From Myceligenerans salitolerans (GTDB lineage Bacteria > Actinomycetota > Actinomycetes > Actinomycetales > Cellulomonadaceae): a stretch of DNA of 64,000 bases. Location: assembly GCF_017349295.1 (NCBI RefSeq), contig NZ_JAFMPK010000047.1, forward strand, positions 936,580 through 1,000,579. The letters run 5' to 3'. Shown one piece after another: positions 35,829 to 45,672 of this stretch. How positions within the stretch are numbered: position 1 is the first letter of the stretch; each line of letters starts with the position of its first letter. Below the pieces are notes generated by a model, which was given only the letters and a program-made list of their open reading frames with translations, was not told the origin of the DNA and did not search any database. Both the position numbers and the translations under genes were made by a program.

Positions 35829-38800
35829 CTACTCCTCGCCGTAGAAGAGGCGCTCCATGACCGCCCGAGCCCGGCGTGCCGTGCGGAGGTAGAGCTCCTC
35901 CAGTTCCGGGCCGGTACCGACGTCACCGAGAACCGCGGCCACGCCGGCCAGGTCCTGACCACCGTGCGGCAGACGGTCCACCTGCGCACCGGTGGTCTTC
36001 CCCGACCACAGCACGATCGCGGACCGCAGCCGCGAGGCCAGGAACCACGCCTCGCGCAGTTCGGCGGCGTCCTGCTCCGACATCAGGCCCGCGTCCCGTG
36101 CCGCGTACAGTGCCGGGATGGTGCCGGTGGTCCTCAGCCCGGGCACCTCGTGGGCGTGCTGCAGCTGCAGGAGCTGGACGGTCCATTCGACGTCGGACAC
36201 TCCCCCGCGCCCGAGCTTGAGGTGCCTCGCCGGGTCGACGCCCCGGGGCAGCCGTTCGGCCTCCACCCGCGCCTTGATGCGGCGCACCTCGCGGACGACG
36301 TCGTCCCCCAGTCCGCCGGCGGGGTACCGCAGCGGGTCGACGAGTCCCTTGAACCGGTCGGCCAGCCAGGCCTCCGGCCCGCTCGCGCCGCCGGCGGGCG
36401 CCCACTTGCCCAGTGGCCTGGCACGCAGCAGCGCTTGCGCCTCCCACGGCGAGGACCACCGCTCGTAGTACTCCTGGTACGACGCGAACGAGCGCACCAG
36501 CGGCCCGTTGCGCCCTTCGGGCCGCAGGTCGGCGTCCACGGGCAGCGGCGGTTCCGGCCCGACGGCGCTCAGCAGCTGCCGCAGCTCGCGCGCCACCGCC
36601 AGGGCGAACTCGCTCGCCTCACGTTCCTCGGCGCCGGCGGCCGGCGTGTGCACGAACATCACGTCGGCGTCGGAGCCGTAGCCCATCTCCTGTCCGCCGA
36701 GCCGTCCCATGGCGACCACGAGGAGGATCGCGGGTTCCGCGCCCGCGGGGATCCCGGCGGCGTCCCGCGCCTCGGCCCGCGCCACCCGCAGCGCGCCACC
36801 GAGCACGACGTCGGCCGCGTCCGAGATCGCTCGCGCCGCACTCACCGGGCCCAGTTCGCCCAGGATCTCCGCGACTCCGGTGCGTGCCAGCTCCCGGCGC
36901 CGGAGGGCCCGCAGGGTCTGTGCCGCGGGCGCGGGCTCCTCGGCGCGGCTCAGCACGGCGTCCATCTCGGCGGCCAGTCGTTCGGCCCCGAGCGGTTCGA
37001 GGGCCTCGGGCCTGCCGAGCCACTTCACGGACTCGGGGGACCGCGCCAGCGCGTCCGCCAGGTAGGAGGAACTGGACAGTACCTGCGCGAGGCGCTCGGC
37101 GGCCACCTCGGAGTCCCGTAGCAGCCGCAGGTACCAGTGTGTGGACCCGAGCATGTCGGAGACCTTCCGGAAGCCGAGCAGTCCCGCGTCCGGGTCGGCG
37201 CCGTCGGCGAACCAGCCCAGCAGGACCGGCAGCAGTTGCCGCTGGATCGCCGCCCGCCGCGACACCCCCTCGGTCAGTGCCTCGACGTGCCGCATCGCGC
37301 CCGCGGGGTTGCGGTAGCCGATCGCCGCGAACCGCGCCATGGCCGCCTCCGGGGCCAGGGAGATCTCGTCCTCGCTCAGGCCCGCGGTCGCCGGCAGCAG
37401 CGGCCGGTAGAACAGCGCCTCGTGCAGGTCGCGCACCTCGCGGCGCACCGCCTTCCACCGCTTGGTCAGCTCGTCGCCGCCGGGCATGCCGAGCCCGCGG
37501 GCGAGGCGGCGCAGGTCGGCGTCGTCGGTCGGCAGGAGGTGGGTGCGGCGCAGCCCGAACATCTGGACGCGGTGCTCCAGCGCACGCAGGAACGCGTAGC
37601 ACTCCGTCATCTGCCCGGTCTCCGCCCGGCCGACGTACCCGCCCGCGGCCAGGGCGGCCAGGGCGTCCAGGGTGGTGGCCGACCGGATCGACTCGTCGGT
37701 GCGCCCGTGGACGAGCTGCAGGAGCTGCACCGTGAACTCGACGTCGCGCAGGCCACCGCGTCCCAGTTTGATCTGCCGCGGGGCCTCGGCGGGCGGCACG
37801 TTGTCCTCGACCCGTTTGCGCATGGCCCGGGCGTCCTCGACGAAGTGCTCCCGCGACGCCGCCTGCCACACCATGGGCGACAGCGCGGCGACGTACGCGT
37901 CACCGAGCGCCCGGTCGCCCGCCACCGGCCGGGCCTTGAGCAAGGCCTGGAACTCCCACGTCGAGGCCCAGCGCTCGTAGTAGGCGACGTGGCTGGCCAG
38001 GGTACGCACGAGCGGGCCCTGCTTGCCCTCCGGCCGCAGCGCGGCGTCCACCTCCCACAGCCGTGGCTCGTCGGACGTGCCGGAGCACACCCGCGCGAGC
38101 GCGGTCGCGAGACGTGTGCCCACCCGTAGGGCGTGGTCCTCGTCCCCCGGCTCACCGTCGGGAGCGGCTGCCGGCTCGGCGACGTAGATGACGTCCACGT
38201 CCGAGACGTAGTTCAGCTCCCGTCCGCCGGTCTTGCCCATCCCGATCACGGCGAGTCGTACTGCCTCGTGCCCGGGTGTCTCGAAGCGGGCCACGGCGAG
38301 CGCCGCCTCGAGTGCCGCTCCGGCCAGGTCCGCGAGCGCCGCGCCGACGGCGGGCATCGCCGCCGTCGCCACCGGCGCGGTCACGTCGGTCGCGGCGATC
38401 CGCAGCAGCCGCGCCCGGTAGGCACGCCGCAGCCGGTCGCTGTACGACGGCGACGACGGGTGAGCGGAGGGTGAGGGCTGAGGAACGAGGCCCTCGCCCG
38501 CAGCGGAACCCGAGGAGCCGTCGAGCACGGACGACGGCGACGACGGGTCGGCGGATGCGGCCTCTTGTCCGGCGACCGGCACGTCGGCGTCGGGGTCGGC
38601 GTCGACGGCCCGCAGAAGTTCCGCGCGGACGTCCTGCGGCGGCACGCCCGTACCGGGTGCGGGGTCGGTGAGTACGTCGAGCAGTTGGGGACGGCGTACG
38701 AGTTCGTCGCCGAGGGCCGAGGACGCGCCGAGCACGCGCAGCAGCCGCCGGGTGGGAACGGGTGTCGCCTGCACGCCGACGTCGGCCGGCTCGCCCGGGC

Positions 38801-39095
38801 CGTCGTCGGCCAGGACCTTGCGGAGCAGGTCGGGTGACGCGCCGGCGAGGCGCGTGAGCTGGAGCAGCGCGAGGTCGGGGTCGGCGGTGTCACCGAGACG
38901 GGCGAGGAGCGCGCCGGCGCGGTCGCTGAGGACCACGGCGCGGCCGTCGGGACCGACGGGGAGGGGCTCGTCGGCCTGGCCGTCGCAGACGGCGACCAGG
39001 TCGGGGTCGTTCCAGAGCGTCGCGGACCGGGTGAGGTCGGCGAAGCCCGCCCGGATGAGGTGGGTGGTCAGCGTCTGGGGACGGCGGCTGGTCAC
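35829..39095 (-). CDS. glnE: bifunctional glutamine synthetase adenylyltransferase/deadenylyltransferase
   Basis: 1088 aa, GTG start. It has two nucleotidyltransferase halves: one holds LNYVSDVDVIYV and the other MGYGSDADVMFVH, the paired Asp metal-binding motifs of the deadenylylating and adenylylating domains. Each is followed by RQIKLGRGGLRDVEFTVQLLQL-type repeats. An Ala/Ser/Pro-rich insert (about residues 175-220) is low-complexity. It adds and removes AMP on the tyrosine of GlnA1 in response to nitrogen status. The length is typical for actinobacteria. A -10 box lies just before the GTG. Confidence 0.95.
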   Translation of the reverse strand: MTSRRPQTLTTHLIRAGFADLTRSATLWNDPDLVAVCDGQADEPLPVGPDGRAVVLSDRAGALLARLGDTADPDLALLQLTRLAGASPDLLRKVLADDGPGEPADVGVQATPVPTRRLLRVLGASSALGDELVRRPQLLDVLTDPAPGTGVPPQDVRAELLRAVDADPDADVPVAGQEAASADPSSPSSVLDGSSGSAAGEGLVPQPSPSAHPSSPSYSDRLRRAYRARLLRIAATDVTAPVATAAMPAVGAALADLAGAALEAALAVARFETPGHEAVRLAVIGMGKTGGRELNYVSDVDVIYVAEPAAAPDGEPGDEDHALRVGTRLATALARVCSGTSDEPRLWEVDAALRPEGKQGPLVRTLASHVAYYERWASTWEFQALLKARPVAGDRALGDAYVAALSPMVWQAASREHFVEDARAMRKRVEDNVPPAEAPRQIKLGRGGLRDVEFTVQLLQLVHGRTDESIRSATTLDALAALAAGGYVGRAETGQMTECYAFLRALEHRVQMFGLRRTHLLPTDDADLRRLARGLGMPGGDELTKRWKAVRREVRDLHEALFYRPLLPATAGLSEDEISLAPEAAMARFAAIGYRNPAGAMRHVEALTEGVSRRAAIQRQLLPVLLGWFADGADPDAGLLGFRKVSDMLGSTHWYLRLLRDSEVAAERLAQVLSSSSYLADALARSPESVKWLGRPEALEPLGAERLAAEMDAVLSRAEEPAPAAQTLRALRRRELARTGVAEILGELGPVSAARAISDAADVVLGGALRVARAEARDAAGIPAGAEPAILLVVAMGRLGGQEMGYGSDADVMFVHTPAAGAEEREASEFALAVARELRQLLSAVGPEPPLPVDADLRPEGRNGPLVRSFASYQEYYERWSSPWEAQALLRARPLGKWAPAGGASGPEAWLADRFKGLVDPLRYPAGGLGDDVVREVRRIKARVEAERLPRGVDPARHLKLGRGGVSDVEWTVQLLQLQHAHEVPGLRTTGTIPALYAARDAGLMSEQDAAELREAWFLASRLRSAIVLWSGKTTGAQVDRLPHGGQDLAGVAAVLGDVGTGPELEELYLRTARRARAVMERLFYGEE

Positions 39096-39101
39096 AGTCC
39101 G

Positions 39102-39107
39102 AGGTTA
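39102..39107 (-). promoter_or_regulatory. -10 box of a leaderless glnE promoter
   Basis: On the minus strand TAACCT lies 6 nt before the GTG of glnE. It directly abuts the glnA2 terminator hairpin. Confidence 0.5.
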
Positions 39108-39141
39108 GGGGTCGCGTGGGTGGGTGTCACCACGCGACCCC
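39108..39141 (-). terminator. glnA2 terminator
   Basis: A 12-bp perfect stem (39108-39119 with 39130-39141) with a 10-nt loop lies 22 bp after the glnA2 stop and next to the glnE -10 box. It separates the two transcription units. Confidence 0.75.
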
Positions 39142-39162
39142 GTGGGACGCCACGGCGTGGGG

Positions 39163-40509
39163 TCACAGGACCTGCAGGAACCGTTCGAGCTCGAACGGCG
39201 TCACCTGGGCGCTGTACGCGTCCCATTCCTGGCGCTTGTTGCTCAGCACGTACTGGAAGACGTGCTCGCCGAGCGTGGCGGCGACGAGCTCGGACTGCTC
39301 CATCGCCTCGATCGCCTCGGAAAGATTGCGCGGCAGCGGCTTGATCCCGAGGGACCGCCGTTCGGCCGAGGTGAGGTCCCAGACGGCGTCCTCGGTGTGC
39401 TCGATGAGGTCGTAGCCCTCCTCGATGCCCTTCATCCCGGCCGCGAGGAGGACGGCGAACGCGAGGTACGGGTTCGCGGCCGAGTCCAGTGCGCGGTACT
39501 CCACGCGCGACGAGTTGCCCTTGCCCGGCTTGTACATCGGCACGCGCACGAGGGCGGACCGGTTGTTGTGCCCCCAGGAGATGTACGACGGCGCCTCCTG
39601 CCCGCCCCACAACCGCTTGTACGAGTTGACGTGCTGGTTCGTGATGGCGGTGATCTCGCCGGCGTGGACCATGAGGCCGGAGATGAACTGGCGCGCCGTC
39701 TTGGACAGTTCGAACTGGGCGCCCGGCTCGTGGAAGGCGTTGCGGTCGTCCTCGAACAGCGACATGTGCGTGTGCATGCCGCTGCCCGGGTGCGTCGCGA
39801 GCGGTTTCGGCATGAACGACGCGTACACGCCCTGTTCCAGCGCGACCTCCTTCACCACGGTGCGGAACGTCATGAGGTTGTCCGCCGTGGTGAGGGCGTC
39901 GGCGTAGCGCAGGTCGATCTCGTTCTGCCCGGGCCCGGCCTCGTGGTGGGAGAACTCCACCGAGATCCCCATGGACTCCAGCATCGTGATCGCGGCGCGC
40001 CGGAAGTCGTGCGTGGAACCGCGCGCGAGGTGGTCGAAGTAACCGCCGTCGTCGACGGGAACCAGCGGCTCGCCGGCCGACTTCGGCTGGTTGAACAGGT
40101 AGAACTCCACCTCCGGATGGGTGTAGAAGGTGAAGCCCTCCTCGGCGGACCGCGCCAGCTGGCGCTTGAGCACGTTCCGGGAGTCGGCCAGCGAGGGTTC
40201 GCCGTCGGGCGTCAGGATGTCGCAGAACATCCGGCCCGTGCCGTGCCGCTCACCCCGCCACGGCAGCACCTGGAAGGTGGTCGGGTCGGGGCGCGCGACC
40301 ATGTCGGCCTCGTAGACCCGCGTGAGGCCCTCGATCGCCGACCCGTCGAACCCGATGCCCTCGGTGAACGCCGACTCCAGTTCGGCCGGGGCCACGGCGA
40401 CCGACTTGAGCACGCCGAGCACGTCCGTGAACCAGAGCCGGATGAACCGGATGTCACGCTCCTCGACCGTGCGGAGCACGAACTCTTGCTGCCTGTCCAT
40501 GGGGGCCAT
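39163..40509 (-). CDS. glnA2: second type I glutamine synthetase, not adenylylated
   Basis: 448 aa from ATG 40509 (GAGG four bases upstream); ATG 40500 giving MDRQQEF is an equally plausible start. Glutamine synthetase motifs: FDGSAIEGL, PEVEFYLF, HHEAGPGQNEIDL, KPLATHPGSGMHTHMSLF, HNNRSALVRVP and EYRALDSAANPYLAF. The C-terminal region AVWDLTSAERRSLGIK lacks the Tyr found in GlnA1 (DLYELPPEE). GlnE regulation is therefore not expected. It matches the M. tuberculosis GlnA2 position beside glnE. Whether it makes glutamine or acts on another amine is not clear from the sequence. Confidence 0.9.
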   Translation of the reverse strand: MAPMDRQQEFVLRTVEERDIRFIRLWFTDVLGVLKSVAVAPAELESAFTEGIGFDGSAIEGLTRVYEADMVARPDPTTFQVLPWRGERHGTGRMFCDILTPDGEPSLADSRNVLKRQLARSAEEGFTFYTHPEVEFYLFNQPKSAGEPLVPVDDGGYFDHLARGSTHDFRRAAITMLESMGISVEFSHHEAGPGQNEIDLRYADALTTADNLMTFRTVVKEVALEQGVYASFMPKPLATHPGSGMHTHMSLFEDDRNAFHEPGAQFELSKTARQFISGLMVHAGEITAITNQHVNSYKRLWGGQEAPSYISWGHNNRSALVRVPMYKPGKGNSSRVEYRALDSAANPYLAFAVLLAAGMKGIEEGYDLIEHTEDAVWDLTSAERRSLGIKPLPRNLSEAIEAMEQSELVAATLGEHVFQYVLSNKRQEWDAYSAQVTPFELERFLQVL

Positions 40510-40537
40510 CTTGCCTCATCCGTGTTACTGGTGCGTG

Positions 40538-40543
40538 TACGGT
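40538..40543 (+). promoter_or_regulatory. -10 box of a leaderless panB promoter
   Basis: TACGGT lies 6 nt before the panB ATG, in the 40-bp gap divergent from glnA2. Confidence 0.45.
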
Positions 40544-40549
40544 CAAGGC

Positions 40550-41383
40550 ATGTCAGCCCACACCAAGCCGACGCCCGCGTCGGCCAAGAAGGTGCGTGTG
40601 CACCACCTCGCCGCCGCGAAGGAGCGCGGCGAGAAGATCACGATGCTCACGGCGTACGACGCCGTCACCGCCACGGTACTGGACGCCTCGGGCGTCGACC
40701 TGCTGCTCGTGGGCGACTCGATCGGCAACGTGATGCACGGACACGCCACGACCCTGCCGGTCACGGTGGACGACATGATCCCACCCGCCCGCGCCGTGGC
40801 GACCGCCGCGAGGCGCGCACTCGTCGTCGTGGACCTGCCGTTCGGGTCCTACGAAGCCGGAGCCGCCCAGGCCCTCGCGACCGGCGTCCGGATGATGAAG
40901 GAGACCGGGGTCGCCGCCGTCAAGCTGGAGGGCGGCAAGCGCGTGGCCGCGCAGATCCGTGCCCTGACGGACGCCGGGATCCCCGTTGTCGCGCACCTCG
41001 GGTTCACCCCGCAGTCGGAGCATGCCCTCGGCGGGCACCGCGTGCAGGGCCGTGGCGACGAGGCCGCCGAGGTCCTCGCCGACGACGCCCTCGCCGTCCA
41101 GGAGGCCGGGGCCGTCGCCGTCGTGCTCGAGATGGTCCCGGTCGACGTCGCCGCGCGGATCACGGAGATCCTGCGCATCCCCACGATCGGCATCGGAGCG
41201 GGAGCCCAGTGCGACGGCCAGGTCCTCGTGTGGACCGACATGGCCGGGATGACCGACTGGACCCCCCGCTTCGCCAAACGCTACGCCGAACTGGGACGCG
41301 CCCTCCGGCAGGCCGCCGAGGACTACGTCGCCGACGTGAAGAAGGGCACGTTCCCCGACGACGCGCACTCCTTCCTGGACTGA
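40550..41383 (+). CDS. panB: 3-methyl-2-oxobutanoate hydroxymethyltransferase
   Basis: 277 aa from ATG 40550; upstream in-frame sequence lies in the divergent glnA2. It transfers a hydroxymethyl group from methylenetetrahydrofolate to ketoisovalerate, the first step of pantothenate synthesis. Family blocks: MLTAYDAVTATVLDASGVDLLLVGDSIGNVMHG (with metal-binding Asp), KLEGG, HLGFTPQ and the catalytic VVLEMVP glutamate, then IPTIGIGAG. Full length. No other pan gene is nearby. Confidence 0.95.
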   Translation: MSAHTKPTPASAKKVRVHHLAAAKERGEKITMLTAYDAVTATVLDASGVDLLLVGDSIGNVMHGHATTLPVTVDDMIPPARAVATAARRALVVVDLPFGSYEAGAAQALATGVRMMKETGVAAVKLEGGKRVAAQIRALTDAGIPVVAHLGFTPQSEHALGGHRVQGRGDEAAEVLADDALAVQEAGAVAVVLEMVPVDVAARITEILRIPTIGIGAGAQCDGQVLVWTDMAGMTDWTPRFAKRYAELGRALRQAAEDYVADVKKGTFPDDAHSFLD

Positions 41384-41407
41384 GCGCCGCCGGCCCGGCG
41401 CGCGGGC

Positions 41408-41596
41408 CTACTCCTCCCGGCGCCAGGCGTCGTCCTCGTCCTCCCACGCGTCGTTGCGAGACCGGGCACGCTCCAGTGCGCGCTCGGCCTCCGCACGGGT
41501 CGCGTACGGGCCCATCAGGTGCGTCCAGGACGAACGGTGCCCCTGCTCGACCTCGCCCGTCTTCGTGTTGTACCAGTACTTCTCCTCACCGCCCAT
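41408..41596 (-). CDS. small SPOR-like actinobacterial protein
   Basis: 62 aa from ATG 41596. The pattern [14 protein letters not shown]...[17 protein letters not shown] resembles the short SPOR-domain-like proteins common in actinobacteria. The second half is acidic. There is no signal or membrane segment, so peptidoglycan binding is doubtful. It is convergent with panB and divergent from ppgK. Confidence 0.65.
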   Translation of the reverse strand: MGGEEKYWYNTKTGEVEQGHRSSWTHLMGPYATRAEAERALERARSRNDAWEDEDDAWRREE

Positions 41597-41650
41597 GAGA
41601 CGATCCTGACACAGCGACGTCCCGATGAAAGCGCCAGGAGTTCGCCAGCC

Positions 41651-42517
41651 ATGAGCAAGAAGATCGCGTTCGGCATCGACATCGGCGGTTCGGGCATCAA
41701 AGGTGCCCCCGTCGACCTCGCCACCGGCGAGTTCGCCGAGGAACGCACCCGGATCCCGACCCCGGACCCCTCCACCCCCGAGGCCGTCGCGGCGGTGCTC
41801 CTCGAACTCGTCGACACCTACGACCTGCCCGCCGACGCGCCCATCGGCGTCGCCTTCCCGGGCCCCATCCACCACGGCACGGTCCGGTTCATCGCCAACC
41901 TGGACGCGTCCTGGGCCGGCGTCGACATCCCCGCCCTCGTCCACCGTGCCACCGGGCGCCACGCCATCGCCGTGAACGACGCCGACGCCGCCGGCATCGG
42001 CGAGCTGCGCTACGGCGCGGCCCGCGAGACCGACGGCGTCGTCCTGGTCAGCACCCTCGGCACCGGCATCGGGTCGGCACTGTTCGTCGACGGCGCGCTC
42101 CTGCCCAACACCGAACTCGGTCACCTCGAGATCGACGGGTACGACGCCGAGAAGCGAGCCGCCGAATCCGCACGCGAACGCGAGAACCTCTCCTGGGACG
42201 AGTGGGCCGAGCGGCTTCAGCGCTACTTCGCCGTCGTCGAGGACCTGCTCTCCCCCGACCTGATCGTCGTCGGAGGCGGCGTCAGCAAGAAGCACGACAA
42301 GTTCCTGCCCAAGCTCCACCTGCGCGCACCCGTCGTCGCGGCACAGCTGCGCAACGCGGCCGGGATCGTGGGGGCCGCGGCGCTCGCGGCGGACAGCGCG
42401 GCGCTCGCGGCACTCGCGGCGGGCGGCACGCCCACGGAGGGCACGGCCGTGAACGGCTCACCGGCGCTGGGCACGGCCGTGGACGGCACGGCCCCGACAG
42501 TCGGCACCGTGGACTGA
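41651..42517 (+). CDS. ppgK: polyphosphate/ATP-dependent glucokinase
   Basis: 288 aa from ATG 41651. ROK-family sugar kinase: phosphate-binding [13 protein letters not shown], then [11 protein letters not shown], the catalytic Asp in [22 protein letters not shown], and [16 protein letters not shown] (characteristic of the polyphosphate-using branch). It phosphorylates glucose with polyphosphate or ATP. The last ~35 residues ([21 protein letters not shown]...) are a low-complexity tail not needed by the family. It suits a cell that feeds on plant polysaccharides, but no sugar transporter is adjacent. Confidence 0.9.
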   Translation: MSKKIAFGIDIGGSGIKGAPVDLATGEFAEERTRIPTPDPSTPEAVAAVLLELVDTYDLPADAPIGVAFPGPIHHGTVRFIANLDASWAGVDIPALVHRATGRHAIAVNDADAAGIGELRYGAARETDGVVLVSTLGTGIGSALFVDGALLPNTELGHLEIDGYDAEKRAAESARERENLSWDEWAERLQRYFAVVEDLLSPDLIVVGGGVSKKHDKFLPKLHLRAPVVAAQLRNAAGIVGAAALAADSAALAALAAGGTPTEGTAVNGSPALGTAVDGTAPTVGTVD

Positions 42518-42542
42518 CCCGGCCCTGCCGCCGACCGGACCG

Positions 42543-42935
42543 TCAGACGGCCGGGCCCGCGCCGGCCGCGGCGGGCCGCATCGGGTCGCGGAACATCGCG
42601 TCCACGCCGAGCATCTCGAGGAGGTTGCGCACCACCGCCGACGGCTCCGCCAGGCTCACGCAGATGCCGTCCTCGGAGCCGAACATCCGAAGCTGCGCCA
42701 GGAAGGCAGCCCCGGTCGAGTCCATGAACGTCACGCCCGACGTGTCGACGACGACAGGCCTCGATCGGTCGAGAACCTGGCGCAGTGCGGCGCCGGTCTG
42801 ACTGCGCAACGAGATATCGATCTCGCCGGACATCTTCACGACGGTGGCCTCGGTTCTTTCCTCGACAAGGATCGACCCGGCTCCCGACAGCTGGTTCAGA
42901 TCTTTCACTTGCTCATCGCCCCTGTTCACGCGCAT
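42543..42935 (-). CDS. STAS domain anti-sigma-factor antagonist
   Basis: 130 aa (ATG 42935; a GTG at VKDLNQ is a possible later start). STAS fold with [19 protein letters not shown] and the phosphorylation-site motif [16 protein letters not shown], where Ser of DST is the usual kinase target. It would bind an anti-sigma factor when unphosphorylated. No anti-sigma or sigma gene is in the window, so its partner is elsewhere. Confidence 0.8.
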   Translation of the reverse strand: MRVNRGDEQVKDLNQLSGAGSILVEERTEATVVKMSGEIDISLRSQTGAALRQVLDRSRPVVVDTSGVTFMDSTGAAFLAQLRMFGSEDGICVSLAEPSAVVRNLLEMLGVDAMFRDPMRPAAAGAGPAV

Positions 42936-43131
42936 GCCGGAGTCTCACCGGCATTCCGTGGCCGACCGACCCCCCGGTCGACCCTGGATCCCGCCACACC
43001 ATCGTGGCGATATTCCGCATCCTACGTGGCGCGCATTGCGAACGGAACAGGTGAAGGCGATTTTCTTCGATCAAATGACGGCACTTTACCTGACCGAAGT
43101 TCAATAAGAATTGCGACACCGCCCGAACGAA
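42936..43131 (-). promoter_or_regulatory. AT-richer gap between the DUF3467 and STAS genes
   Basis: This ~195-bp gap is clearly less GC-rich than its surroundings near 43040-43140. It probably carries the STAS promoter. A short ATGCCGG/CCGGCAT inverted repeat lies at its left end, next to the STAS start. Nothing else stands out. Confidence 0.3.
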
Positions 43132-43449
43132 CTATTGATCACTAGGGCGCTTGGCCCCGGAGGTCTCCTTCTCCCAGGCGTCGAGCTGCATGGTCAGGGC
43201 CTTGGCGAGCTCGAAGACCTGCTGCGGCGGGATCCGCACGCGTGAGGCGACCTTTCCCGGAACGACGACATTGCGCACTTCACCCGTATCCGGATCATTC
43301 TGCGGACTGGGCGGCTGCTTCACCGCGATGAAGTCGAGGACGAATGATGTCGGTGTGTGCCAGACCGACGCGAAGTCGGCGGGGACGCCGGTCTCCATCT
43401 CGTCCGGCACATCGATCTGGAACTCCTGCGGCAGGTCGTCGGACGACAC
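43132..43449 (-). CDS. DUF3467 family protein
   Basis: 105 aa, GTG start with GAGGAGACGAC upstream. The family core is visible: ASVWHTPTSFVLDFIAVKQ, then VASRVRIPPQQVFELAKALTMQLDAWE. DUF3467 is a widespread actinobacterial family without a known role. It is acidic at the N-terminus and basic later, and is probably cytoplasmic. Confidence 0.78.
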   Translation of the reverse strand: MSSDDLPQEFQIDVPDEMETGVPADFASVWHTPTSFVLDFIAVKQPPSPQNDPDTGEVRNVVVPGKVASRVRIPPQQVFELAKALTMQLDAWEKETSGAKRPSDQ

Positions 43450-43610
43450 GTCGTCTCCTCGAGGAAGGGCGGATGAGCGGCAGTCCGGCGTCGCGCGAGC
43501 GCGGGTTCCGGGCTCCAGACGGTACAGCGTGTTCGCCCCGGAGCGCCATGGGCGATGCGCCCGCCGGCCGGCCTCGCCGCTCGTCCTGCCGGCGGCGCGG
43601 GCACGAACGG

Positions 43611-44417
43611 TCAGGTCTTGCGACGGTAGATCCGCATCGCGACGGGGCCCAGCACCGCGGTGAGGACGACCGACGCGACGAGCACCCAGACGATCTCCGC
43701 CGCGTCGGGGCGGCCGGCCATGAGCCCGCGTACCGCGGTCACCAGATGACTGACCGGGTTGACGTCCACGAACGCACGCAGGCCCGAGGGCATCGTGGCC
43801 GGGTCGACGAAGACGTTCGACGCGAACGTGAGCGGCATCAGCACGATCATCGAGATGCCCATCACCGCGTTGGGCGACCGGACGAGCAGGCCGAGGATGA
43901 TGAAGGTCCAGCTCAGCGCGAAGGCGAACACCAGGAGCAGCAGCACGCCGAGAAGGACGCCCAGCACGCCTCCGGCGCGCCGGAAGCCGAGGATCAGGCC
44001 CAGGCCGATCGTGATGACCGCGGCGACGGTGTAGCGCACGGTGTCCCCCAGCAGGGCGCCCACGACCGGCGACGGCCGCCAGATCGGCAACGAGCGGAAG
44101 CGGTCGAACACGCCCTTGGAGATGTCGGTGTTGAGGGTGTAACCGGTGTAGATGGTCACGAACAGGATCGTCTGCACCAGGATGCCCGGCAGCAGGAACT
44201 GGATGTACGCCTGCGTGGAGCCCGCCAGCGCGCCGCCGAACAGGTAGGTGAACATCAGCGTGAAGATGATCGGTGAGACGAGCACGTCGAAGAGCTGTTC
44301 GGGCACGTGCTTGATCTTCAGCAGCGCCCGCCGGCCGAACGTGAGAGTGGTCGACACGGGCGACGGACGGGGCGGGCGTTCGGTCAGGGCGACGGCGTCG
44401 CGCAGGGTGGTGGTCAT
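43611..44417 (-). CDS. ABC-2 type exporter permease (DrrB-like)
   Basis: 268 aa; ATG 44417 overlaps the ATPase stop by 4 bp (ATGA). About six transmembrane helices and the ABC-2 pattern ([38 protein letters not shown], then [33 protein letters not shown]). It resembles the daunorubicin-type drug exporters. The substrate is unknown. Confidence 0.87.
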   Translation of the reverse strand: MTTTLRDAVALTERPPRPSPVSTTLTFGRRALLKIKHVPEQLFDVLVSPIIFTLMFTYLFGGALAGSTQAYIQFLLPGILVQTILFVTIYTGYTLNTDISKGVFDRFRSLPIWRPSPVVGALLGDTVRYTVAAVITIGLGLILGFRRAGGVLGVLLGVLLLLVFAFALSWTFIILGLLVRSPNAVMGISMIVLMPLTFASNVFVDPATMPSGLRAFVDVNPVSHLVTAVRGLMAGRPDAAEIVWVLVASVVLTAVLGPVAMRIYRRKT

Positions 44418-45445
44418 CGGGGTGCCTCCGAGGTCTCGCGCCGGCCCGGTGCGGCGGACGAGCCGTCCGAGCCGGGCTCGTCGTCGGGCAGGGGCTGGCC
44501 GGTCAGGGCGAGGAAGACCTCGTCGAGGCTGGGCTGGCCGAGGCTGAACTCGGGGACGACGATGCCGGCGTCGGCGAGGGCGGGCAGCAGGCCCACGACG
44601 GCGTCGGCTCCCTCGTCGGGAACGCGGGCCGACAGGGCGTGCGGGTCGGAACCCAGCACGACGTCGGCGCCGAGCAGACGCTCGGTGATCTCGGCCGCCT
44701 TGGCGCGGTCCGCCACCTCGGCCACCCGCAGGTGCACCGCGCCCTCGCCGACGGATCGCTTGAGCTCGCTCGCGGTGCCCTCCGCGATGCTGCGGCCGTG
44801 GTCGATCACGGCGATCCGGTCCGCGAGCTGGTCCGCCTCGTCGAGGTACTGGGTGGTCAGGAGAACGGTGGTGCCGTCGTCGACGAGCACGCGGACGATG
44901 TCCCACACCTGGTTGCGGCTGCGTGGATCCAGGCCGGTCGTCGGCTCGTCCAGGAACAGCACGCGCGGGGCGAGCACGAGAGAGGCAGCCAGGTCGATCC
45001 GCCGGCGCATCCCGCCCGAGTAGGTCTTGACCTGCCGGGCACCGGCGTCGGCCAGGTCGAACGCCTCCAGCAACCCGTGCACACGACGCCGTGCCGCAGC
45101 CGGCCGGAACCCGTAGAGCCGGGCGAGCATGAGCAGGTTCTCCGTACCGGTCAGATCCTCGTCCACCGAGGCGTACTGCCCCGTGAGCCCGACGGCGGAA
45201 CGCACGGCGTCGGCGTCACGGACGACGTCGTGGCCGAGCACCCGCGCGGTGCCGGCGTCCGGCCGCAGCAGCGTGGCGAGCATGTGCACGACGGTGGTCT
45301 TCCCGGCTCCGTTGGGGCCGAGCAAACCGAAGACGGTGCCCTCGGTGATCGCGAGATCGATCCCGTCGACCGCCTTGGTGACCGTCTTCCGGCCGGCGAA
45401 GTGTTTGACGAGGCCGTGGGCCTCGACGGCGAGGGATGGGGACAT
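44414..45445 (-). CDS. ABC exporter ATPase (DrrA-like)
   Basis: 343 aa from ATG 45445, with GGAGGTGCACC upstream. Walker [11 protein letters not shown]-loop GLTGQY, signature YSGGMRRR, Walker [13 protein letters not shown] and the switch region [11 protein letters not shown] are all present. The C-terminal ~100 residues are the extra domain of DrrA-type ATPases ([15 protein letters not shown]). It couples with the overlapping permease to form a drug or lipid exporter. No adjacent regulator is seen. Confidence 0.9.
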   Translation of the reverse strand: MSPSLAVEAHGLVKHFAGRKTVTKAVDGIDLAITEGTVFGLLGPNGAGKTTVVHMLATLLRPDAGTARVLGHDVVRDADAVRSAVGLTGQYASVDEDLTGTENLLMLARLYGFRPAAARRRVHGLLEAFDLADAGARQVKTYSGGMRRRIDLAASLVLAPRVLFLDEPTTGLDPRSRNQVWDIVRVLVDDGTTVLLTTQYLDEADQLADRIAVIDHGRSIAEGTASELKRSVGEGAVHLRVAEVADRAKAAEITERLLGADVVLGSDPHALSARVPDEGADAVVGLLPALADAGIVVPEFSLGQPSLDEVFLALTGQPLPDDEPGSDGSSAAPGRRETSEAPR

Positions 45446-45672
45446 GGTGCACCTCCGGTGCCACTGTTCCACCATCGGAGCCCGCGCTCAATCGGTTTCG
45501 GCCGGACGGTGCGGGCGGGCGGTGGGGCGGGTCCCGGAGCGGCGTCGACGTCCGGTCGGGGGCTCCCCGCGACGGGCCCCGAGGCCCGGACGAGGGAGTG
45601 TCGGACACCCCTCGTACTGTGGGACCGACCTCGCACGGCGCCGGGTCGTTCACTCGAGATTGGGGCACCACC
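45446..45672. promoter_or_regulatory. divergent gap between the ABC exporter and hydrolase genes
   Basis: This ~225-bp GC-rich gap must hold the promoters of both divergent units. I see no clear operator or hairpin in it. Confidence 0.25.
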
